Source: JADHLJ01 sp038118725 (GTDB taxonomy: Bacteria > Pseudomonadota > Alphaproteobacteria > Thalassobaculales > Thalassobaculaceae). From it: a stretch of 64,000 nucleotides of DNA. Every line of letters starts with the position of its first letter. The first letter of the stretch is position 1. A model generated the notes under the pieces. The model made no database searches, was not told where the DNA came from, and saw only the letters and a list, made by a program, of their open reading frames with translations. The position numbers and the translations under genes are program-made. Below are positions 32,784-40,872 of this stretch, piece after piece. Location of the stretch: NCBI GenBank assembly GCA_038118725.1, contig JAYOIK010000022.1, forward strand, positions 5,216-69,215, given 5' to 3'.

Positions 32784-33437
32784 ATGTCCTTGAGCGCGGT
32801 ACTGAAAGCCGGACTAAGCGCGCGCGACGCGAACGAGACCGAAACCGAGGCCGGCTGGGACCCCTATCCCAGCGACGAGAAGCGCGCCAAACCGGTTCCC
32901 GCCTTGAAACCCATTGGAGCCAAGCGCCCGGGCCAGATTGAACCGACTTTGGGTGCCGGATTGTCCGACTCCCTGCCGAAACCTAAGATAACGGTACCGC
33001 CGACCCGACAGCCGGCCAACGCGAATGCCAACTCCCACCGCGGCGCGGGAGAGCCCAGGGCTCGACGCCAGGCCGTGATCGAGGAGATCGCCGGGGTGCC
33101 GACGCGAAAGTCCGGACGCGTCAATCCTCAGCAATATATACGTGAACTTGACCGCTACCACGCCGAGCAGAACCGCCATCTCACCCAGGACGCGGTGATG
33201 GATGTCGCGTCCCACGAGGTAGAGCGTGTCGCCAAGCTCGCCGCCAAGGTGCGGGGTCGCTACATCGCCAAACTTCTTGATACCGGCAACTCCCAGCAAG
33301 CCGGGTTGAAGGAAGCGGAATTGGCCGAGCTCCGTCGCTATCGCGAATCACATGAAGAGCTCTGTCATGGTCTCGAATTGTTGAAATCAGCCATCGCCGA
33401 GGGAGATATCAGCGTTTCCGGCATGATCAAGGGCTAA
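32784..33437 (+). CDS. Unknown 217-residue protein under sigma-54 control
   Basis: No family recognised. The N-terminal half (about 1-105) is hydrophilic, Pro/Ala/Lys-rich and probably disordered. The C-terminal half (about 110-217) is predicted helical and charged, with NPQQYIRELDRYHAEQNRHL and a Glu/Leu-rich stretch AELRRYRESHEELC. It has no signal peptide or membrane segment. The ATG at 32784 has GGGAGA upstream; an upstream in-frame start would precede the promoter. Sigma-54 control and the disordered-plus-helical build recall accessory flagellar or chemotaxis proteins, which is only a guess. The scaffold gap starts 44 bases after its stop. Confidence 0.75.
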   Translation: MSLSAVLKAGLSARDANETETEAGWDPYPSDEKRAKPVPALKPIGAKRPGQIEPTLGAGLSDSLPKPKITVPPTRQPANANANSHRGAGEPRARRQAVIEEIAGVPTRKSGRVNPQQYIRELDRYHAEQNRHLTQDAVMDVASHEVERVAKLAAKVRGRYIAKLLDTGNSQQAGLKEAELAELRRYRESHEELCHGLELLKSAIAEGDISVSGMIKG

Positions 33438-33481
33438 GCGGAACCCAACACCATCCATTTTCAAGGTTTCACCCAGAGCGG

Positions 33482-33581
33482 NNNNNNNNNNNNNNNNNNN
33501 NNNNNNNNNNNNNNNNNNNNNNNNNNNNNNNNNNNNNNNNNNNNNNNNNNNNNNNNNNNNNNNNNNNNNNNNNNNNNNNNN
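33482..33581. other. Assembly gap (100 N)
   Basis: Exactly 100 unknown bases. The sequence before it ends CCAGAGCGG and the sequence after begins CCAGAGCGG, so the contigs share at least nine bases at their ends. The round length suggests a placeholder. GGCCCCGGTC followed by six T right after the gap looks like the second half of a terminator for the gene at 32784. Confidence 0.95.
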
Positions 33582-33692
33582 CCAGAGCGGCCCCGGTCTT
33601 TTTTGTGAGCCGTCTCAACCTTCGAATTCCATGTCGCGCCTATTCCCGGTTTGTGGCATTCATGCTCGGGTGGTTGGCGAGGAGGAAGCGCG

Positions 33693-34493
33693 ATGGTTTT
33701 GGATCAGAATTCGATTTCGGCGTTTCGCGAGGATGGGGCGACGGTTCTGCGTGGCGTCTTTTCAGCCGAATGGATTGAAGCCCTGCGGCGCGGAGTTGAT
33801 CACAACATGGGCACGCCGGGTCCCTATACACGCGGTTATACCAAGGAAGGCGCGCCGGGCCATTTCTTCGGGGATTACTGCAATTGGAGCCGTATCGAAG
33901 AATATCGCTCGTTCTTCTTCGATTCTCCCGCCGCCGAGATCGCCGGCGATCTGATGGGCTCGAAAAAGGTTAATCTTTTTCACGAGCATGTCCTGGTGAA
34001 GGAACCAGGCACCCTGGACCGCACGCCCTGGCATCATGATCAACCGTATTACTGTGTCGATGGGCGTGACACGTGTTCGCTTTGGATTCCGCTGGATCCG
34101 GTGCCGCGCGAGACCTGCGTGGAGTTCGTCGCGGGCTCGCACCGATGGGGGAGATGGTTCACTCCCACCAAGTTCGTCGGCGTGCAGTACGAGCGGGAAG
34201 ACGACGGTCACGAGACCATCCCGGATATCGACGCGGACAGAGACGCTTACCGGTTCCTTTCATGGGATCTGGAGCCTGGAGATTGTATCGCGTTTCATTT
34301 TCTCACCGTCCATGGCGCGCCGGGAAACGCCTCGCAATCCAATCGCCGCCGCGCCTTCGCCGCGCGCTTTACCGGTGACGACGCGGTCTATGTTCGGCGC
34401 GCGGGCGAGATGTCGCCGCCGTTTCCCGAATTGACCCTGAAGCCTGGGCAGAAGCTCGATTGCGATACCTTCCCGGTGTTGCGCGGGGCATAA
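33693..34493 (+). CDS. Phytanoyl-CoA dioxygenase (PhyH) family protein
   Basis: A 266-residue Fe(II)/2-oxoglutarate oxygenase. Iron ligands are H114-x-D116 (TPWHHDQPYY) and H207 (LTVHGAPGN), and RRRAFAARF supplies the 2-oxoglutarate Arg. CSLWIPLDPV and FVAGSHRWG are typical of PhyH proteins. A strong Shine-Dalgarno GAGGAGG precedes the ATG at 33693. The next gene, an MFS carrier, starts 29 bases after its stop, so uptake and hydroxylation of the same compound is plausible. The substrate is unknown; bacterial members act on diverse small molecules. Confidence 0.88.
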   Translation: MVLDQNSISAFREDGATVLRGVFSAEWIEALRRGVDHNMGTPGPYTRGYTKEGAPGHFFGDYCNWSRIEEYRSFFFDSPAAEIAGDLMGSKKVNLFHEHVLVKEPGTLDRTPWHHDQPYYCVDGRDTCSLWIPLDPVPRETCVEFVAGSHRWGRWFTPTKFVGVQYEREDDGHETIPDIDADRDAYRFLSWDLEPGDCIAFHFLTVHGAPGNASQSNRRRAFAARFTGDDAVYVRRAGEMSPPFPELTLKPGQKLDCDTFPVLRGA

Positions 34494-34522
34494 CAACGGC
34501 CAAGTCCACGGTTCAGGATATC

Positions 34523-35800
34523 ATGATGGAGGCACCTCATCCGACCGGGATGAAAGGCGCGCGCCGACAAACCCGTGGTCTGATCCGTGTCATGGTCATC
34601 ATGGGGGTCTTTCTGCTGCTGGTGCAGATTAACCGCACCGGTGGGGCGGTTTTGGCGACGGCCCTGGCTGATATTCATGGTCTTGCGCCGGCGACCATCG
34701 GTCTCGTGACCGGCGCGATGTTCCTCGCCTCGGCCGCCGTGCAACTTCCCGTCGGCTTGATGCTGGACCGGTTCGGGCCGCGCCGTATGATCACCTCGCT
34801 CGGGTTTTTGGCGGTCGCGGGCATGATCCTGTTCGCCGTCTCCGATGACGCGCTCGGCCTTACCGCGGCGCGTCTCCTGATCGGTGTCGGTCATGGGGCG
34901 TCGATCACTGGTGTCTATCTTCTGGTGGTCGCCTGGGCCCCTCCGGAGCGGGTCGCGAGCCTGGCCGCCTCGGTCATCGCGCTTGCCGGCGGATTTGGAG
35001 GATTGCTGTCGACAGCGCCGTTGGCCTTGGCGTTGCAGCGCTTCGGCTTTACCGAGACGTTTTTGGCGCTGGCGGTGGTTTCGGCGCTGATCATAGTGGT
35101 AATCTGGATCTTCGTGGGAGACCGCCCCGCGGGGACGACCAACACCCGACCTCGGGAGAGCTTGGGTGAAGCCTTGCGTGGACTGGTCGAAGTGATCGGT
35201 AATCGTGACCTGCGACCGATCTTCGTCATGGCGCTGTGTTTCTCCGCTCCATTCGCCACGATCGGCGGCCTCTGGGCCGGGCCCTATCTAAGGGATATTC
35301 ACGGTTTCAATCCCGCCAGCGCCGGAGCGATCATCCTCGTCATGGTTCTGTGCCTGAACCTGGGAACCTTCGCCTATGGTCCACTGGACCGGGTTTTCAG
35401 CAGCCGCAAGCGCATAGTCCTGGGGGGCGTCGCGATCATGACAACAGCGTTGTTGCTTCTCGCCGGTATACCCGATTTGCCGTTATTCGCGGCCATCGGG
35501 CTTTTCGCGATATTCTCGATCGCCTCGCCGATCTTCGTGACCCTGGCGGCGCATTGCCGGAATTTCGTGCCCGAGCATCGCGCCGGTCGGGCGATCGCCG
35601 TCGTCAACCTCGTTGGTGTCGGCTTCATCTTTCTCTTACAGGGCGTAAGCGGCGGTATTATCAACGCCCTGGCGCCGAATGGCGCTCCGAGTGAGTTCGA
35701 GTACCGGTTGGTCTTCGGCCTCGTGGCCGCAACTCTGGTGGTGACCGGTGGGATCTACGCGCTCCACGCCCGGGAAGCCCCGCGCCGGGAAGCCGAATAG
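34523..35800 (+). CDS. MFS transporter
   Basis: A 12-helix major facilitator of about 425 residues. The first half shows QLPVGLMLDRFGPRRM (motif A) and AARLLIGVGHGASI; the second half has GPYLRDIHGFNPASAG and a YGPLDRVFSSRKR loop. The start is either ATG at 34523 or the next codon; AGG lies seven bases upstream. It follows the PhyH gene closely and is convergent with a DsbA-like gene. Sequence does not reveal the substrate. Confidence 0.87.
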   Translation: MMEAPHPTGMKGARRQTRGLIRVMVIMGVFLLLVQINRTGGAVLATALADIHGLAPATIGLVTGAMFLASAAVQLPVGLMLDRFGPRRMITSLGFLAVAGMILFAVSDDALGLTAARLLIGVGHGASITGVYLLVVAWAPPERVASLAASVIALAGGFGGLLSTAPLALALQRFGFTETFLALAVVSALIIVVIWIFVGDRPAGTTNTRPRESLGEALRGLVEVIGNRDLRPIFVMALCFSAPFATIGGLWAGPYLRDIHGFNPASAGAIILVMVLCLNLGTFAYGPLDRVFSSRKRIVLGGVAIMTTALLLLAGIPDLPLFAAIGLFAIFSIASPIFVTLAAHCRNFVPEHRAGRAIAVVNLVGVGFIFLLQGVSGGIINALAPNGAPSEFEYRLVFGLVAATLVVTGGIYALHAREAPRREAE

Positions 35801-35825
35801 AACCTGACCGTGATACCGAGGCCGT

Positions 35826-36593
35826 TTAGCCCTTCGCGCGGGCTTGAGCGACGAGATCGGCGAGGCGCTCCTCGCTGATGGCGCCAGGTACGATCGTGCC
35901 GTCGATGATGAAAGCCGGCGTGCCTCGTACCGACAGAGCCTCGCCAAGTTCACGGGCCTTGCGGATCTGGTCCATCACGTCCGGCGCGTCCATGTCTTTT
36001 TGCAACTTCTCCGTATCGAGACCGACCTCAAGGGCGGTTTGAAAAATCGCCGGTTCCGACAACCTGCCCCGCAAGCCCATGAGCGCCGTGTGGAAGGGTT
36101 CGTACTTGCCCTGTTTCGCCGCGGCGAGAGAGGCTCGGGCGGCGACCATGGACTCGGGACCGAGTATCGGAAACTCCTTCATCACAATCCGCAGATTACC
36201 GTCGGCGCGGGCGAAATTGAGCAGCGGTTCGAGCATTCTTTTACAGTAGCCACATTGATAGTCGAAGAACTCGACAAGCGTGACATCGCCGTCGGGATTG
36301 CCGAGGACGGGGTCACCGGGATCGCGCTCGATCGCCTCGCTTAGCGCCGCGACCCGTTCGGCCTGCAGACGTTGTTGAGCCATCTGCTCACGTTGTTGCA
36401 TGGCTTGCAGCGACTCCATGATCACTTCCGGATGCCGCATGATGTAGTCGCGGATCAGCTCGTCTAGCGCCTGTTTTTGGCTATCGCTGAAGGCCGGCTT
36501 GTCATCGGCGAGCACGGTCGGGATGGGGGCCAACCGAACACCCAGGGCGAGGATGACGGCGGCGAAAAGGGGCAGGCGGGCGATGGTTTTCAT
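35826..36593 (-). CDS. DsbA-family thiol oxidoreductase (Com1-like)
   Basis: A 255-residue periplasmic protein. A signal peptide is followed by a helical N-terminal region with a Gln/Arg-rich segment (QAMQQREQMAQQRLQAER) and then a thioredoxin-fold domain with the active-site C114-G-Y-C117 (FFDYQCGYCKRM) and a cis-Pro region GTPAFIIDG. This is the Com1/DsbA-like disulfide oxidoreductase or isomerase type common in alphaproteobacteria. It lies next to the M48 protease gene, a common arrangement for envelope protein quality control. The DsbB partner is not in the window. Confidence 0.9.
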   Translation of the reverse strand: MKTIARLPLFAAVILALGVRLAPIPTVLADDKPAFSDSQKQALDELIRDYIMRHPEVIMESLQAMQQREQMAQQRLQAERVAALSEAIERDPGDPVLGNPDGDVTLVEFFDYQCGYCKRMLEPLLNFARADGNLRIVMKEFPILGPESMVAARASLAAAKQGKYEPFHTALMGLRGRLSEPAIFQTALEVGLDTEKLQKDMDAPDVMDQIRKARELGEALSVRGTPAFIIDGTIVPGAISEERLADLVAQARAKG

Positions 36594-36697
36594 TCATGGG
36601 ATCCAAGTCTGCGGCGGATATTCCTTGCCGTGTTACCGTCAGTGTCGCCCGGAACCGCGCTATTGGTCCAGCCACGTCGTCGTGAGGGCTTTGTATA

Positions 36698-38074
36698 CTA
36701 ACGTCGACGGTCGCGGTCGGCTAAACGTTGCTTCGCGACCGTCTCGATGTCCAGGGCTCTGAGCCAGCCGGGCTCTCCACGTTTCAAATGATGTTGAGCG
36801 CGTCTCGCCTGTTGAATGGCGTCCTTGATCCGGTTCCGGAGCAAGGCCTCCTCGGCGAGGGAAAGCGCGAGTTCGCCTGGCATGTCGTTGCGGCCTTGAG
36901 CGGTCGCGAGCTGTCTCCAGGCGAAGGCCGAGGTTTCCATGTCGCGGATCGCGTTTTCCATGTGCCGAAGCGCCGATTTGTTAGAGTCCTCGGTGTTGAT
37001 CGCAAGCTCCGCGCGGGCCAATTCGGCTTCGACCAGCGGGGCGTCACCGAGCAACTCGAGGGCTTTGATATAGGCTTCGCGGGCGCGCTCGGGTTGCCCC
37101 GACTCCGCGAGAATCTGTCCCTTCAACTCCCAAAAATAACCGTCCATTGGGCGCTCGGCGATCAAATCGTCGGTCAGTTCCAGGGCGCGTACGGTCGCTG
37201 GCTCCTGATATGTGGCGATCGCCCGGGCATAGCGCGCCGGCAAACTTTTATCCGTCTCGGGATAGCGTTGAAATGTTCGCGACGGCGAGAGCAAAAAACC
37301 GGCCAGCTTGGCGACCATGCGTTGGTGCATGGCCACGAACTCGGTCGGCGGCGGTACATCGGTGAAGGGCGAGTTGGCGGCATGATTGCGCGCGAAGGCA
37401 ATTCGGTCGCGGGTTAAGGGGTGGGTGTTCGCGTATTGCGATCGGCGCTCCGGCGCCAAAAGTTCCTGGCCGCTCAGGGTTTCCAGGAATTCGTAAAACC
37501 CCTTGGAGGATTGTCGGGTTGCGTCGAGCAGGCGGGTTGCGGCGTGGTCGGCGGCGGATTCCTGCGACTGGCTATATCGCAACAATGCGTTGACCCCCGC
37601 GGCGCTGGTGCCTTGAAACACCGCGATCCCGACATCGGGCCGCCCGGTTGCAAGCGTTGTCGCCGCGCCGAGAAGCAATCCGAACAACGCGGAATTTGAT
37701 GTGTCTCGGATCGCGCCGGAGGTGCGGGCGAGGTGACCTCCGGCGATATGACCGGTTTCGTGGGCGATGACGCCGATCAGCTGGCCGGGAGAATCGGTCG
37801 CCATTAGCAGTCCGGAATTCAGGAATAGATTCTGGCCGCCGGCCACGAAGGCGTTGAGGGTTTCGTCTTTGATGATATAGATGCGCACCGCGTCGGGGTT
37901 CAGGCCCGCGGCGTTGAACAACGGTGTGGCGAAGGCGCGAATGGTAGCTTCGATTTCAGTGTCGCGAATGGGCGTACGGCCTTGTGCCTGGCTTGGTAGT
38001 ATCGGCGTGGCGAGACAAGCGGCGAGCAGGCACGCGAATACCAAGTTCTTGACGGGGCCGGCCATGCGCGTCAT
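36698..38074 (-). CDS. M48 zinc metalloprotease with TPR domain (BepA-like)
   Basis: A 458-residue protein with a signal peptide (to about SQAQG), an M48 peptidase domain with HETGH at 105-109 and a third-ligand Glu in SQESAADHAA, and a C-terminal tetratricopeptide region rich in ELKGQILAESGQPERA-type repeats. BepA-like proteases degrade or help assemble misfolded outer-membrane proteins such as LptD. ATG at 38074 or 38065 both fit. It precedes the DsbA-like gene on the same strand by 104 bases and is divergent from the GGT-like gene. Confidence 0.9.
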   Translation of the reverse strand: MTRMAGPVKNLVFACLLAACLATPILPSQAQGRTPIRDTEIEATIRAFATPLFNAAGLNPDAVRIYIIKDETLNAFVAGGQNLFLNSGLLMATDSPGQLIGVIAHETGHIAGGHLARTSGAIRDTSNSALFGLLLGAATTLATGRPDVGIAVFQGTSAAGVNALLRYSQSQESAADHAATRLLDATRQSSKGFYEFLETLSGQELLAPERRSQYANTHPLTRDRIAFARNHAANSPFTDVPPPTEFVAMHQRMVAKLAGFLLSPSRTFQRYPETDKSLPARYARAIATYQEPATVRALELTDDLIAERPMDGYFWELKGQILAESGQPERAREAYIKALELLGDAPLVEAELARAELAINTEDSNKSALRHMENAIRDMETSAFAWRQLATAQGRNDMPGELALSLAEEALLRNRIKDAIQQARRAQHHLKRGEPGWLRALDIETVAKQRLADRDRRR

Positions 38075-38183
38075 CGGACAGAGTCCATTGTATCAGGCGA
38101 AACATCTCATTCGGCGCGCGCGGACGCCGAAACCCGCCGCGAGCAACCACATAGTCCTTAACCATATAGGAGTCCGTGCCCGG

Positions 38184-39632
38184 ATGCGCGCCCTTGTTCG
38201 TGTTTTCTCGGCGATTTCCTGCGCCGCGGTTCTGATGGGTTGCGCCGCCGAGCCGTTCGAGGTGCAAGAAGGGTTTTTCGGCGGCGTGGCGGCGGATGAG
38301 CCTCGGGCGGCTCTGGTCATGCGGGATGTCCTGGTCGAAGGCGGTAGGGCCGCCGACGCGGCGGTCGCGGGATATTTCGCGTTGTCGGTCACCTTGCCTT
38401 CCTCGGCCGGACTGGGCGCGACCGGATCGTGCGTCGTCTTTGATCCGTCTTCCCAGCGTTTTGAACATATCGACTTTCCAGCCGTCGCGTCGTCCGATCG
38501 GGGCCGCGCGATCGCGCTTCCGATTTCGCCGCGCGCCATGTTCGCGCTGCACGCGCGTTATGGTCGATTACGGTTCGAGGCCTTGGTGACCGAGGCCGAG
38601 CGCCTTGCCAGGTTTGGTGAGCCGGTCTCAGCGCGTCTCGCCGCCGATCTCGCTTGGGCCGATCCGAAGATCCTAGGCAGCGCCGAGGTCGCTAGCGTCC
38701 TCGGATCCGAGCGCGGTGGCATGATCGCGCGAGGTGACTTGCTGGTGCAGAACGGGCTTGGGGCAACCCTGGGTCGATTGCGCAACGCCGGTGTTGGCGA
38801 TCTCTATGTCGGCCCCTTGTCGCGACAATACGTCGAGGCGGTACGCGCGGCTGGATTCGAGATCGAGGCCGATCGCCTGCGTGACGCATTGCCGGTGTGG
38901 AGCACGGTAACCACTTTCGAGCATGACAACCATGTTTGGGGTGTTGCCGGCGCCGACGCGGGGGCTGGGCGGCGGGCGGCGGCCCTGCTCTCCGCGTTGT
39001 TGGAGCGTGGCGATTGGCCGAGCGAGGATCTTGGAGAACAGGCGAATCTACTGATCCAGGTCGCGCGAAACCTCGGCCCACGCGCCGAGGCCGGATCTCG
39101 TCCGGACATTCCCGGCGCGACCAGTTTCATGGCCGTGGATCGAACCGGACAGGCGGTGGCCTGCGCGATTGGCATGGCGGTGCCGTTTGGTTTTGGCGAC
39201 ACGGCGTCCGGAACCGGTATCTTCTTGCGCCCCGCCGCTGATTCCGGCCCCGCCGCCGCGCTGGCGGTAGTCGTCGGTAACAAGAATACCTGGCAGTTTC
39301 AGCTGGGCGCTACCGCCGGCGGAGGCGAAGCAGCCTTTTCGACGCTCGGTCAGTCGATCGTGGCGCATTTCGAGGACGATCAATCCGTCGCCCAAGCGGT
39401 TGAGGCGCCGCGCGTGCATCCCGATCCTGGCAACGGTGTTCTGTATGTCGAACAGGCCGCCGCGCCGGCAAGCGGGGTGTTGGCCAATTTAGGCATGGCG
39501 GTGAAGACCGCGCCATCTCTCGGTCACGCGGCTTTGTTCCGCTGTGTGGAAGGGCTTTCAAAGAGTAATTCCGACTGTGATCTCGTGGGTGATCGGCGGG
39601 GTGGCGGTCTGGTGCTCTTCGAAAGGGAATAG
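38184..39632 (+). CDS. Gamma-glutamyltransferase-like lipoprotein, probably altered substrate
   Basis: A 482-residue Ntn-hydrolase of the GGT family with a lipobox VLMGC (lipidation at about Cys20). The N-terminal half follows GGT (LVEGGRAADAAVAGYFAL), and the autoprocessing and nucleophile Thr is kept at about T313 (GATSFMAVDRTG). In the position of the DFRE motif, whose Arg binds the gamma-glutamyl carboxylate, the sequence is DFPA (about 97-100), so the Arg is missing. The protein is shorter than typical GGT (about 550-580). It may be an acylase or another amidohydrolase, or inactive. The ATG at 38184 was chosen by the lipoprotein signal. The aminotransferase gene follows after two bases. 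Confidence 0.78.
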   Translation: MRALVRVFSAISCAAVLMGCAAEPFEVQEGFFGGVAADEPRAALVMRDVLVEGGRAADAAVAGYFALSVTLPSSAGLGATGSCVVFDPSSQRFEHIDFPAVASSDRGRAIALPISPRAMFALHARYGRLRFEALVTEAERLARFGEPVSARLAADLAWADPKILGSAEVASVLGSERGGMIARGDLLVQNGLGATLGRLRNAGVGDLYVGPLSRQYVEAVRAAGFEIEADRLRDALPVWSTVTTFEHDNHVWGVAGADAGAGRRAAALLSALLERGDWPSEDLGEQANLLIQVARNLGPRAEAGSRPDIPGATSFMAVDRTGQAVACAIGMAVPFGFGDTASGTGIFLRPAADSGPAAALAVVVGNKNTWQFQLGATAGGGEAAFSTLGQSIVAHFEDDQSVAQAVEAPRVHPDPGNGVLYVEQAAAPASGVLANLGMAVKTAPSLGHAALFRCVEGLSKSNSDCDLVGDRRGGGLVLFERE

Positions 39633-39634
39633 TA

Positions 39635-40786
39635 ATGGTCTTGAAGGTCTCTAGCCGGGGGCAAGTGCCGCCGTTCATCGTCATGGATGTCATGCAAGCG
39701 GCGGCCGACCGTGAAGTCGAGGGTGGTGATGTCCTGCATCTCGAGGTTGGTCAACCCGCCACAAGCGCGCCACGCGGTGTTATCGAAGCCGCGAAAAGCG
39801 CGTTGGACCAAGACAAGCTCGGTTACACCCTGGCCTTCGGCGTGCCCCGGCTGCGCGAGCGACTGGCCGAGCATTATCGTGCCTGGTACGGCGTCGACGT
39901 ACCGGTGGAGCGGATCGCGATTACCAAAGGGTCCTCGGCCGCGTTTCTGCTGAGTTTCATCGCGGCTTTCGACCCTGGTGACCGTGTGGCCATGGTCTCG
40001 CCCGGATACCCGGCTTATCGCAATATTCTAAGCGCGCTGGGCATCGAACCGGTCCTGATGCTCTCGGGTCCGGAGCATCGTTATCAACCGACCCCCGCCT
40101 TGCTGGATGCGCTCGACAAACCGGTCGACGGGTTGATCCTGGCGAGCCCGTCTAACCCGACCGGAACGATGGTGGGCGCGGAAGAGATGCGCGCGCTTAC
40201 GGCATATTGTCAGGCCCAGGGTATTCGCCTGATCTCCGACGAGATTTATCACGGGATCGGCTATGGCCATCCCTGGGTGTCGGCGCTTGAATCGGATCCG
40301 AACGCCTTGGTCATCAACAGTTTCTCGAAGTATTTCTCGATGACCGGCTGGCGTCTCGGATGGATGATCGTGCCGCCGGACATGGTGCGTGCCGTCGAGT
40401 GCCTTGCCCAGAACATGTTCATCTCCTCGCCGACGCTCTCTCAGCATGCCGCGATCGCGGCTTTTGACTGTCACGAGGAACTCGAGGCCAATATCAAGCG
40501 GTACGCGCGCAACCGGGAGGTTTTACTGAACGACCTGCCCGGGGCCGGTTTCGCGGATCTGGCGCCGGCGGACGGAGCGTTCTACGTCTACGCGAACGTG
40601 ATCGACCTGACCAATGACAGCGTCGATTTTTGTCGCCGAATGCTGGCGGAAACCGGCGTCGCCTGCACGCCGGGCCTGGATTTCGACCCGGAACGCGGGC
40701 ACGCGACGATCCGGTTTTCCTTCGCCGGATCGACCGAGGATATGGTTGAGGCGTGCAAGCGCATGAAGACGTGGACCAAGCGCTAA
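39635..40786 (+). CDS. Class I/II PLP aminotransferase
   Basis: A 383-residue fold-type I aminotransferase. VGQPATSAPRGVIEAA, the GYTLAFGVPRLRERLA segment, NPTG (SPSNPTGTMV), the SDEIYHG Asp/Tyr region and the Schiff-base Lys at 232 (NSFSKYFSMTGWRLGW) are visible, and FSFAGSTEDM lies near the end with the substrate Arg (ATIRFSFA). It starts two bases after the GGT-like gene, so they are probably co-transcribed. It resembles aspartate/aromatic-type aminotransferases of this conserved rne-proximal position; the amino donor is not certain. Confidence 0.87.
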   Translation: MVLKVSSRGQVPPFIVMDVMQAAADREVEGGDVLHLEVGQPATSAPRGVIEAAKSALDQDKLGYTLAFGVPRLRERLAEHYRAWYGVDVPVERIAITKGSSAAFLLSFIAAFDPGDRVAMVSPGYPAYRNILSALGIEPVLMLSGPEHRYQPTPALLDALDKPVDGLILASPSNPTGTMVGAEEMRALTAYCQAQGIRLISDEIYHGIGYGHPWVSALESDPNALVINSFSKYFSMTGWRLGWMIVPPDMVRAVECLAQNMFISSPTLSQHAAIAAFDCHEELEANIKRYARNREVLLNDLPGAGFADLAPADGAFYVYANVIDLTNDSVDFCRRMLAETGVACTPGLDFDPERGHATIRFSFAGSTEDMVEACKRMKTWTKR

Positions 40787-40802
40787 AGCGGGTCTTGATT
40801 GG

Positions 40803-40824
40803 GCGTGGACAATACTGTCCACGC
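40803..40824. repeat. Nine-base inverted repeat between convergent aminotransferase and rne genes
   Basis: GCGTGGACA, loop ATAC, TGTCCACGC: a perfect nine-base-pair stem. No T-run follows on either strand, so it is not a standard intrinsic terminator; it may protect 3' ends or act as a bidirectional Rho-linked terminator. Confidence 0.5.
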
Positions 40825-40872
40825 GAGGATTAAGTGAATCCGTTCCCAATCCCCGCGTCAATCCAGCCGTGA

